NCBI GenBank assembly: GCA_963832715.1 | Contig: CAWHVB010000009.1 | Location: 124,001-188,000 of the forward strand | DNA from: DATFVA01 sp963832715 | Lineage (GTDB): Bacteria; Bacteroidota; Ignavibacteria; Ignavibacteriales; Ignavibacteriaceae | Length of the DNA stretch: 64,000 nt | Direction of reading: 5' to 3' | In this document: piece after piece, positions 57,019 to 64,000 of the stretch | How positions within the stretch are numbered: position 1 is the first letter of the stretch | Layout: the number at the start of each line of letters is the position of its first letter | Translations under genes and position numbers: made by a program | Notes under the pieces: model-generated | What the model was told of the DNA's origin: nothing | The model's input: the letters and a program-made list of their open reading frames with translations, nothing else | Database searches by the model: none

Positions 57019-57471
57019 TTATCTAAAAAATGCAATGTAGTCTGTTAATGGCGGTACAATATTTTCAGCTCTTAGAAGAGCGGCGATTTGAGCACGATGG
57101 TATGTGGAATGATTAATTACATGTGTTACTATTTGAGCCAAAGTATTTTTATACGCTATCCCCTTTGAGTTAACATAAGAATAGGTTTCCTGCAAATCAT
57201 TTTCAGGTTTATTGATTAAGTATTCTTTCCAATCATCGGAGCTCCTTCTAAACAAGGCTTCCATTTCCCCGGGTGTAAGCATTTGCCAGAAATCTTTGAA
57301 TTCATATTTTTCATTTTTCACTCTGTTTAACCAAAGTATTTCTGAAATGATTATATGCGAAAAAAGTGAAAATAGTTTGAGATTAGTTGTATGGTTTTCA
57401 GTTAAAGAATGAAAAATTAAATCATTCGCCCATTTGTTATAGTCGATTAAATTCAAATAATATTCTTTCAT
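57019..57471 (-). CDS. DinB family protein
   Basis: A 150-residue four-helix-bundle protein of the DinB/YfiT-like superfamily of putative metal-dependent hydrolases or thiol transferases. The three metal-binding histidines are visible in FSHIIISEILWLNRV and in QIVTHVINHSTYHRAQIAAL. It starts MKEYYLNLIDYNKWANDLIF, typical of the family. The start at 57471 is chosen because its ATG overlaps the TGA of the upstream gene (ATGA). An in-frame start at 57501 would lie inside that gene. The physiological substrate is unknown. It is coupled to the cysteine-motif gene upstream. Confidence 0.88.
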   Translation of the reverse strand: MKEYYLNLIDYNKWANDLIFHSLTENHTTNLKLFSLFSHIIISEILWLNRVKNEKYEFKDFWQMLTPGEMEALFRRSSDDWKEYLINKPENDLQETYSYVNSKGIAYKNTLAQIVTHVINHSTYHRAQIAALLRAENIVPPLTDYIAFFR

Positions 57472-58199
57472 TTGACCGCCTCCCTGGCGATGGGCGGCCA
57501 AACGTAATTCAGAGCACCTGGAAAATCTTTTTCAATTAAATGTTTGATTCTTCCCGCATCTATAATAAGATTTAGGGTCTCATCTTTTAGTGATCTTGTC
57601 CATCCGAGGACTACCTCGAGAGCGGCCAATGTTTTAAGGATGGCTTTGAGAGCGATAAAAGCACTGCCATCAGCATCCTCTCTTAAATACTTTAAATCTT
57701 CCTCTTCAGTATCCGTTCGGGTGGACGAAATAGCCCTGGTTATTTTAACAGGGGCTAAGGTATGGTACCATTGAATCACCTCATAACATTCGACAATTTG
57801 ATGAAGCTTAACCATATCTGTATTTCGAGGAATTACAGATGAAACAGCAGAATGCTCTTCTATCTCATTCATCAATTCTTTCAGATATACAGCTGCATCT
57901 TCATAATATTTTGTAGAAAGAAATGATAGTTGGTTTTCCGGAAGTTCCTTTGCTGCGATTTCTTCAATGTTGGAAAGATCTTTGTCGAATTCCCCTGCAT
58001 ATTCTTTAATCAGATTTGTCGTTTCGGCGAAGGTTTTTTGAAGTTCTTCAATAAAACTAGATCCATTCCCCTTGTTTTCTTTTTCTCTTTTCTCTTCCAT
58101 AGAAAACAATTTGCACCTGCCGGTAAATGAACAATGTTCACACCACCTGTCGCAATAACTAAATATTGAGGGGATAAATTTATTTTCCTTGGCTGTCAT
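57468..58199 (-). CDS. Hypothetical protein with N-terminal Cys4 motif
   Basis: A 243-residue protein. Residues 15-30 hold a compact cysteine motif, YCDRWCEHCSFTGRC (C-x3-C-x2-C-x5-C), which could bind zinc or an iron-sulfur cluster. The rest is mostly helical, with an acidic central part (ELQKTFAETTNLIKEYAGEF, YYEDAAVYLKELMNEIEEHS) and a conserved-looking end (ALNYVWPPIAREAVK). I recall similar motifs in uncharacterised Bacteroidota proteins but know no function. It overlaps the DinB-like gene by four bases and so is translated with it. It is 68 bases from gyrA on the same strand. Confidence 0.7.
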   Translation of the reverse strand: MTAKENKFIPSIFSYCDRWCEHCSFTGRCKLFSMEEKREKENKGNGSSFIEELQKTFAETTNLIKEYAGEFDKDLSNIEEIAAKELPENQLSFLSTKYYEDAAVYLKELMNEIEEHSAVSSVIPRNTDMVKLHQIVECYEVIQWYHTLAPVKITRAISSTRTDTEEEDLKYLREDADGSAFIALKAILKTLAALEVVLGWTRSLKDETLNLIIDAGRIKHLIEKDFPGALNYVWPPIAREAVK

Positions 58200-58267
58200 G
58201 TTATCTATGACCTTAAGTATTTAACTCTTTATCCTGACCGGGTCAAAAGATCCTGACTTTTATAAAA

Positions 58268-60721
58268 TCACTCAACAGCAATAGGGATTTCATCTTCATC
58301 TTCCGGAATTACTTTTGCTATATCTGCGATGGAATCTCCTTCATTAAGACGGATAACTCTTACTCCCTGGGTGTTCCTGCCCATAACCCGGATATCCTTC
58401 ACGCTTTGACGAATTACCATTCCGTGAGACGATATTATAACAAGCTCATCACCATCAACCACATCCATCATGGCAATCATTTTTCCTACCTTGTCGTTGG
58501 TTTTTACAGTTATTACCCCCTTACCTCCTCGGTGAGTGATTCGATAATCATTTATGTCAGATCTTTTACCATAGCCTTTTTCTGTAACTACCAGGATATT
58601 ATCATTGCGTTTAATAACCAGCAGCCCTACAACAATATCTCCCTTAGCAAGCCTGATTCCTCTTACTCCCGTAGCAACCCTTCCCATATCCCGAACATCT
58701 TTTTCAGCAAAGCGGATTGCAAAACCATTTCTGGTACCAAGCACAATATCATTGTTTCCATCTGTCATTTTGACGGAAATAAGCCGGTCATTTTTAACAA
58801 CATTTATAGCATTAATTCCGCCTTTACGCACATTTCCGTAAGCAGAGAGAACCGTTTTCTTGATTGTTCCCTGCTGGGTTGCCATTAAGAGATAATGACT
58901 ATCATCAAATTCTTTTACTGTAACAAAAGCAGTAATGTTCTCTTCTTTATCCTTTTCAATCAGGTTAAGAATGGATCTCCCTCTGGATGCACGCCCCCCT
59001 TCGGGAATCTCAAAAACTTTAAGCCAGTAACATTTACCAGTATCTGTAAAGAATAATATATACTGGTGTGTGGAGGCTATGAACATATGTTCTATAAAAT
59101 CATCATCCTTCGTCCCTGCTCCGGTTACACCTTTACCGCCCCGTCCCTGCTTACGGTAACCGCTTACCGGGAATCTTTTAATAAAGCCTTTGTGACTCAT
59201 CGTTACAACAACATCTTCCTCTGCAATTGTATCTTCAAGAGAAAATTCTTCGTAATCATAAACAATCTCTGTCCTCCTTGCATCACCGTATCTCTCTTTT
59301 ATCTGAAGGAGTTCATCCTTTATAATGGAATATCTTTTTTCTTCACTTTCTAATATCCCCTTCAGTCTTTCAATCATTTTGATGGTTTCTTTGTACTCAT
59401 CCTCTATTTTCTTTCTTTCAAGACCAGTTAACCGCTGCAGCCTCATATCCAGTATTGCTTTTGCCTGAATTTCACTGAGTTTAAATCTGCGCATCAGGTT
59501 GTTTTTTGCGGTCTCGGTATCCCTTGATTTTTTAATTGTTTCAATAACTGCATCTATGTTATCCAGTGCAATTATGTATCCTTCCAATATATGGGCTCTT
59601 CGTTCTGCTGCATCCAGTTCATATTTTGTTCTTCGGATGAGCACATCCATCCTGTGTTCAATGAAATGCATCATCATCTGTTTGAGAGTAAGTACCACAG
59701 GAGCCCCGTTTACCAGGGCGAGCAGAATCACTCCAAAAGTTGTCTGCATCTGGGTGTGTTTGAACAGCTGGTTAAGTACCACGGATGGCTGAGCATCACG
59801 CTTTAACTCAATTACAACCCGCATACCATCCCTATCAGATTCATCCCGGATATTCGATATATCGGTTAATTTTCCGGCACGTACCAGGTCGGCCATTTTC
59901 TCGATAAGGTTAGCTTTGTTTACCTGGTATGGAAGTTCTGTTATTATGATATTTTCTTTGTTATTCTTGAGTGTCTCTATATTTGCCTTCGCACGGACAA
60001 TGATCCTTCCCCGACCGGTTTTATAGGCCTCCTTCACCCCTTCATAACCAAAGATAATCCCGCCTGTGGGGAAATCGGGAGCAGTGACAATCTTCATTAT
60101 TTTTTCATCGGTTATAGCGGGATTCTTTATGTATGCGATGAGACCGTCAATGATTTCAGTAAGGTTGTGCGGTGGAATATTGGTAGCCATACCAACTGCT
60201 ATTCCGCTTGCGCCATTTACTAAAAGACTGGGCAGGTATGAAGGGAGAACAACAGGTTCCTGCAATGAATCGTCAAAATTAGGAGCAAAATCTACTGTGT
60301 TTTTATCAAGGTCGCGAAGCATTTCGTCTGCAATTCTGTGGAGCCTTGCCTCAGTATAACGCATAGCAGCTGGTGAATCACCATCAACCGAGCCGAAGTT
60401 TCCCTGTCCATTCACAAGCGGATATCTTAAAGAAAATTCCTGAACCATTCTTACCATAGAGTCATAGACGGCCGTATCTCCGTGCGGGTGATATTTACCA
60501 AGAACCTCTCCCACTATTCTTGCAGATTTTTTGTACGGTTTATTATATGCCAGGCCAAGTTCATGCATTCCAAATAAAACTCTCCGGTGAACAGGTTTTA
60601 ATCCGTCCCTCACATCGGGCAGGGCTCTTGCAACGATTACCGACATAGAGTAATCGATGTAAGAAGATTTCATTTCTTCTTCTAATGAAACCGGAACTAT
60701 TTTTTCAAAAATCGTCGCCAT
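58268..60721 (-). CDS. gyrA: DNA gyrase subunit A
   Basis: An 817-residue GyrA, the cleavage-rejoining subunit of gyrase, which introduces negative supercoils with GyrB. The catalytic Tyr122 is in AAMRYTEARLHRI, at the same number as in E. coli. The quinolone region GKYHPHGDTAVYDSMVRM carries Thr83 and Asp87, so residue 83 is Thr rather than the Ser of E. coli, as in several other bacteria. The C-terminal beta-pinwheel has the GyrA-box variant KQGRGGKGVTG (about 525-535) and repeated blades, and ends in an acidic tail (EDEDEIPIAVE). It is 35 bases downstream of gyrB and clearly in the same operon. Confidence 0.98.
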   Translation of the reverse strand: MATIFEKIVPVSLEEEMKSSYIDYSMSVIVARALPDVRDGLKPVHRRVLFGMHELGLAYNKPYKKSARIVGEVLGKYHPHGDTAVYDSMVRMVQEFSLRYPLVNGQGNFGSVDGDSPAAMRYTEARLHRIADEMLRDLDKNTVDFAPNFDDSLQEPVVLPSYLPSLLVNGASGIAVGMATNIPPHNLTEIIDGLIAYIKNPAITDEKIMKIVTAPDFPTGGIIFGYEGVKEAYKTGRGRIIVRAKANIETLKNNKENIIITELPYQVNKANLIEKMADLVRAGKLTDISNIRDESDRDGMRVVIELKRDAQPSVVLNQLFKHTQMQTTFGVILLALVNGAPVVLTLKQMMMHFIEHRMDVLIRRTKYELDAAERRAHILEGYIIALDNIDAVIETIKKSRDTETAKNNLMRRFKLSEIQAKAILDMRLQRLTGLERKKIEDEYKETIKMIERLKGILESEEKRYSIIKDELLQIKERYGDARRTEIVYDYEEFSLEDTIAEEDVVVTMSHKGFIKRFPVSGYRKQGRGGKGVTGAGTKDDDFIEHMFIASTHQYILFFTDTGKCYWLKVFEIPEGGRASRGRSILNLIEKDKEENITAFVTVKEFDDSHYLLMATQQGTIKKTVLSAYGNVRKGGINAINVVKNDRLISVKMTDGNNDIVLGTRNGFAIRFAEKDVRDMGRVATGVRGIRLAKGDIVVGLLVIKRNDNILVVTEKGYGKRSDINDYRITHRGGKGVITVKTNDKVGKMIAMMDVVDGDELVIISSHGMVIRQSVKDIRVMGRNTQGVRVIRLNEGDSIADIAKVIPEDEDEIPIAVE

Positions 60722-60756
60722 ATTGAATTTCTTTTTAGTTAAATCTTTATAATTAA

Positions 60757-62727
60757 TTATATATCAAGGTTTCTAACATACTTAGCATGTTTTTCAATAA
60801 ATTCTCTTCTGGGCTCTACTGCATCTCCCATAAGAGTTTCAAATATTTTATCAGCAGTTGCAGCACTATCAAGAGTAACCTGAAGAACAGTTCTCGTCTC
60901 CGGATTCATTGTGGTTTGCCAAAGCTGTTCAGGATTCATTTCCCCCAGACCTTTGTATCTTGATATGGTTACACCCTTAACAGAACCTTCTTCTATCATT
61001 TCTTCAACCACTTCTTCTGCATCCCCTTTTCCATCAACTTTAAGCCGTCTTAATATCTCGTCTCTTTCTTTATCGTCGAAGGCATAGAATTCCTGCTTCC
61101 CTTTTTTAACCTTATATAATGGCGGCTGAGCAATATAAACTTTTCCTGAAGTAATTAAATCGGCCATATAGCGGTAAAGAAAGGTTAGTAGTAATGTTCT
61201 AATATGACTGCCGTCGACATCCGCATCTGTCATCAGTATAACTTTTCCATACCGTGATTTGGTCTGGTCAAAATCGGGACCAAGGCCGGCGCCTATTGCC
61301 GAAATGATTGCTTTAATCTCATTGTTTTCCAGGATCTTGTTCATTTTTGCTTTTTCTACATTAAGGATCTTTCCTTTGAGAGGAAGAATAGCCTGGAACC
61401 TCCTGTCCCGGCCCTGCTTTGCAGAACCGCCGGCGGAATCACCCTCGACAATATAAATTTCACAATGTTCAGGATCGGTAATCGAACAATCCGCCAGTTT
61501 GCCAGGAAGGTTCATACTATCAAGAGCATTTTTTCTTCGCGCCAAATCTCTTGCTTTCCTTGCCGCTTCCCTCACCTCTGCTGCTCTCATACATTTTTCG
61601 ATCACTTTTTTACCAACGGCAGGATTCTCTTCAAGAAATTCTGAAAGTTTTTCTCCTACAAGTGTTTCAACTGCTGATTTTGTTTCGCTGTTGCCTAGTT
61701 TGGTTTTTGTCTGCCCTTCAAACTGTGGGTCAGCTACTTTTACAGAGATAACAGCGGTGAGACCTTCACGGAAATCATCCCCGGTAAGGGTGATTTTATC
61801 ATCTTTTATCAGTCCGTTCTTTGAAGCATAATTATTCATAGTCCTTGTCAGCGCAGTTTTAAATCCGACAAGGTGAGTGCCGCCTTCGTGAGTATTTATA
61901 TTATTGACATAGGAGAAAATGTTTTCGCTATAACCGTCGGTATATTGAAAAGCTATTTCAACCGGGGTATTGTCTTTCTCTCCCTCGATATAAATTGTTT
62001 TATGAAGCGCCTGCCTGGATTCATCAAGGTACTTAACAAACTCAATGAGTCCCCCTTTAAAATGAAAACTTTCCTGTTCACCATTCCTCAAATCATTAAT
62101 ATTAATGGTAACATCCTTATTCAGGTATGCCAGCTCTCTCATTCTTTCCGCGATTGTATCAAATTTAAATTTGTCAATTTTAAAAATTTCCTGATCGGGG
62201 AAAAAAGTAGTCTTTGTGCCGGACTCATTCTTTTTTGCTTTTCCGATTTCTGTAACAGGTTTAACAGGAAATCCTCTTCTGTACTCCTGGAAATAAACTT
62301 TTCCGTCCCGTTTAACTTCTACCTTGCACCATTCCGATAATGCATTTACAACCGACACGCCTACACCATGCAAACCGCCGGAAACCTTGTAAGTGTTTTT
62401 ATCAAATTTTCCACCGGCATGAAGAACAGTCATTACTACTTCCAGCGCTGATCGTTTTTCTTCGGGGTGCATATCTACCGGAATACCACGTCCATTATCC
62501 TCGACTGTAAGACTTTCATCTTTATTTATTGTAATATCAATTTTATCTGCATATCCGCCCAAAGCTTCGTCTATACTGTTATCCACAACTTCATTAACAA
62601 GGTGATGAAATCCTCTTGTACTGACGTCTCCAATGTACATCGCCGGACGTTTTCTTACTGCTTCAAGACCTTTCAGTACATTTATATTTTTAGCGCTATA
62701 TTCACTCGTTGAATTTGCTTTTGCCAT
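60757..62727 (-). CDS. gyrB: DNA gyrase subunit B
   Basis: A 656-residue GyrB, the ATPase subunit of gyrase. The GHKL ATP-binding motifs are VNEVVDNSIDEALGGYADKI, VEDNGRGIPVDMHPEEKRSA and VLHAGGKFDKNTYKVSGGLH. The Toprim domain has IVEGDSAGGSAKQGRDRRFQ and ILMTDADVDGSHIRTLLLTF. The C-terminal motif YKGLGEMNPEQLWQTTMNPE is intact. The length is that of the short GyrB form. The order recF, DUF721, gyrB, gyrA is typical near a replication origin. GyrB could be confused with ParE, but the gyrA neighbour and the recF context settle it. Confidence 0.98.
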   Translation of the reverse strand: MAKANSTSEYSAKNINVLKGLEAVRKRPAMYIGDVSTRGFHHLVNEVVDNSIDEALGGYADKIDITINKDESLTVEDNGRGIPVDMHPEEKRSALEVVMTVLHAGGKFDKNTYKVSGGLHGVGVSVVNALSEWCKVEVKRDGKVYFQEYRRGFPVKPVTEIGKAKKNESGTKTTFFPDQEIFKIDKFKFDTIAERMRELAYLNKDVTININDLRNGEQESFHFKGGLIEFVKYLDESRQALHKTIYIEGEKDNTPVEIAFQYTDGYSENIFSYVNNINTHEGGTHLVGFKTALTRTMNNYASKNGLIKDDKITLTGDDFREGLTAVISVKVADPQFEGQTKTKLGNSETKSAVETLVGEKLSEFLEENPAVGKKVIEKCMRAAEVREAARKARDLARRKNALDSMNLPGKLADCSITDPEHCEIYIVEGDSAGGSAKQGRDRRFQAILPLKGKILNVEKAKMNKILENNEIKAIISAIGAGLGPDFDQTKSRYGKVILMTDADVDGSHIRTLLLTFLYRYMADLITSGKVYIAQPPLYKVKKGKQEFYAFDDKERDEILRRLKVDGKGDAEEVVEEMIEEGSVKGVTISRYKGLGEMNPEQLWQTTMNPETRTVLQVTLDSAATADKIFETLMGDAVEPRREFIEKHAKYVRNLDI

Positions 62728-62768
62728 AATTTTTCAAACCATTCTTTTAGTTTTTTCCACGGGGGATT

Positions 62769-63053
62769 TCACTGAAATTTAATCCCTTTTATTCTTTCTT
62801 CTTTAAAATAATTATTTACCTTACTAACTATAAGATTTTCCTGGAATCTGAGTTCGCTTCTCAATATTGAATTTTCTACCTTAATGAAAAGTGTTTGTTT
62901 TTCAACCTTTACCGGTTTGACTACCTTTTTCAACTCGGGAAAAATGTCATAAAAACCTATAATGACATCAGACTGTTTGATTATTTTTCTGATGGGTGCC
63001 AGGCCAGGATTTTCATTTAAAATATCCCCGATCCTTTTAAATTTTTCAGGCAT
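62769..63053 (-). CDS. DUF721 family protein
   Basis: A 94-residue protein of the DUF721 family, commonly found between recF and gyrB and thought to bind nucleic acid (some actinobacterial members are called DciA-like, linked to loading of the replicative helicase). Signatures are RIGDILNENPGLAPIRKI, LKKVVKPVKVEKQTLFIKVE and SILRSELRFQENLIVSKVNN. The helicase-loading role is known for DciA relatives and is only an inference here. Its ATG overlaps the recF stop by eight bases, so it is coupled to recF. Confidence 0.88.
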   Translation of the reverse strand: MPEKFKRIGDILNENPGLAPIRKIIKQSDVIIGFYDIFPELKKVVKPVKVEKQTLFIKVENSILRSELRFQENLIVSKVNNYFKEERIKGIKFQ

Positions 63054-64000
63054 CAGCTATAACACCATTTTTTATTCTGAACACGGCATCTTCATCTTTC
63101 ATTTCCAGAAAGGAAAGATTAGTGAAATCTGTAAGAGTTATGAATGCCTGACCCACCTCTCTCAGATATTCGCTTATTTTAATCGATCTTTCCGTATCGA
63201 GTTCGCCGAATACATCATCCAGAAGAAAAAGCGGAGTTTTTCCGGTAATCTCTTTCAGATAAAAGAATTCTGCAAACCTCAATACTACCTGAAAGGTTTT
63301 ATGCTGACCCTGTGAACCATATGTCCTAAGGTTGATTCCGTTTATTTCCATGATATAATCATCCCGGTGAGGCCCGATCAGATTTGCCGATCTTCTGAGT
63401 TCATCTTCCTTTCGTTCTTTTAACAAATTCATAAATCGATCTTTAATTTCGCTGCCATTAAAATCATCTAAATAAGAATATGAAATACCGGGAACCTCGC
63501 TTTCATCCAGTATAACTTTATAAGATTCTCTTATGTATTCATTGAACTCTTTAATAAAACGTAGTCTGTGTTCTATCAATTCTGTTCCGGATTCTACCAT
63601 TTTTTCTGTCCATGCATCAAATTCTGAACTAAAGTTTGTATGCCTGAATTCTTTCATTTTAGTTAATAGAGAAGATCTGTGACGCAGTATTTTATTATAA
63701 TCCAGTAGTATTCTCAGGTATGTTTCATTTGCCTGCGAAATAACGGAATCAATAAATTTTCTTCTTTCAGATGGAGAGCCCTGTGTTATTGCATGATCTG
63801 CAGGAGTTAAAATCACAACAGGAAATCTGCCTATTACTTCAGTAGACCTGGACACATTTTTACTGTTCTGAAAATAGTTTTTTTTGTTCTCCTGTAAAGA
63901 GTATATTACTTTTACTCTATCACTGGTTATATCTGAAAATAAGCCGTCGATTTCAAATTCCTGTTCACCAAATTTCACAACCTCGTAATCCGTCTTTGCA
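63046..64000 (-). CDS. recF: DNA replication and repair protein RecF, N-terminus off right edge
   Basis: The C-terminal 317 codons of RecF, an SMC-like ATPase that helps load RecA at gaps. The frame is open to base 64000, and the GTG at 63978 is internal (TDYEVVKFGEQEFEI), so the Walker A motif and true start lie outside. Visible motifs are VVILTPADHAITQGSPSERR, RKFIDSVISQANETYLRILL, the signature region YGSQGQHKTFQVVLRFAEF and Walker B PLFLLDDVFGELDTERS followed by GQAFITLTDFTNLSF. The usual length is about 360-370 residues, so roughly 50 are missing. dnaA and dnaN are probably just outside to the right. Confidence 0.95.
   Translation of the reverse strand, partial: AKTDYEVVKFGEQEFEIDGLFSDITSDRVKVIYSLQENKKNYFQNSKNVSRSTEVIGRFPVVILTPADHAITQGSPSERRKFIDSVISQANETYLRILLDYNKILRHRSSLLTKMKEFRHTNFSSEFDAWTEKMVESGTELIEHRLRFIKEFNEYIRESYKVILDESEVPGISYSYLDDFNGSEIKDRFMNLLKERKEDELRRSANLIGPHRDDYIMEINGINLRTYGSQGQHKTFQVVLRFAEFFYLKEITGKTPLFLLDDVFGELDTERSIKISEYLREVGQAFITLTDFTNLSFLEMKDEDAVFRIKNGVIADA

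Noticed and set aside
1..64000. CRISPR array, rRNA operon, prophage or riboswitch
   Set aside because: No regularly spaced repeats, rRNA signatures, phage structural genes or recognisable riboswitch cores were seen on either strand.

Overview
The window is an AT-rich piece of a chromosome from the Bacteroidota/Chlorobi side of the tree, most likely Ignavibacteria. The evidence is eight secreted proteins ending in a type IX secretion (T9SS) type A sorting domain of the QNYPNPFNP...LGREV...SGVYFYR...TKKM form, a tRNA promoter of the Bacteroidota -33/-7 type (TTTG-N20-TATATTTG), and the gene content. The right end carries gyrA, gyrB, a DUF721 gene and recF in the order usually found next to the replication origin. 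recF runs off the right edge and hemN runs off the left edge.

Layout. 1-717: end of hemN. 718-7675: three T9SS cargo genes interrupted by a minus-strand pair of DUF1670 proteins, bracketed by an imperfect 18-bp inverted repeat (candidate mobile element, 3345-5169). 7681-15819: ATP-grasp enzyme, M14 peptidase, protoporphyrinogen oxidase (hemG/hemY type), four-helix-bundle protein, hemB, MmcQ/YjbR protein, an exported duplicated protein and an aldo/keto reductase. 16047-29833: a secreted M14 peptidase and a tight operon of four paralogous secreted proteins of about 970 residues. 30219-33307: proline dehydrogenase, two lipoproteins and a small membrane protein. 34398-43180: a compact type IV pilus-like machine (pilin-like protein, PilC, PilB, PilT, PilM-PilN fusion, PilO-PilP-like fusion, secretin). 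43191-51159: a signalling block with a CheY-like regulator, a hybrid kinase with three receiver domains, a receiver protein with a DHp-like tail, a second hybrid kinase and an NtrC-type sigma-54 activator. 51246-51317: tRNA-Lys. 51673-58199: mixed genes including hemL. 58268-64000: gyrA, gyrB, DUF721, recF.

How the parts fit. HemL, HemB, HemN and the protoporphyrinogen oxidase are steps of heme synthesis by the C5 route. The pilus genes are followed directly by the signalling block. A sigma-54-like promoter with upstream dyads stands before the pilin gene, so a PilS/PilR-like circuit is a reasonable inference.

Data quality. At least eleven single-base frame breaks split otherwise good reading frames, including hemG and proline dehydrogenase. 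In most, removing or adding one base restores a family-typical protein. I read most as assembly or sequencing indels and report each broken gene as one locus.
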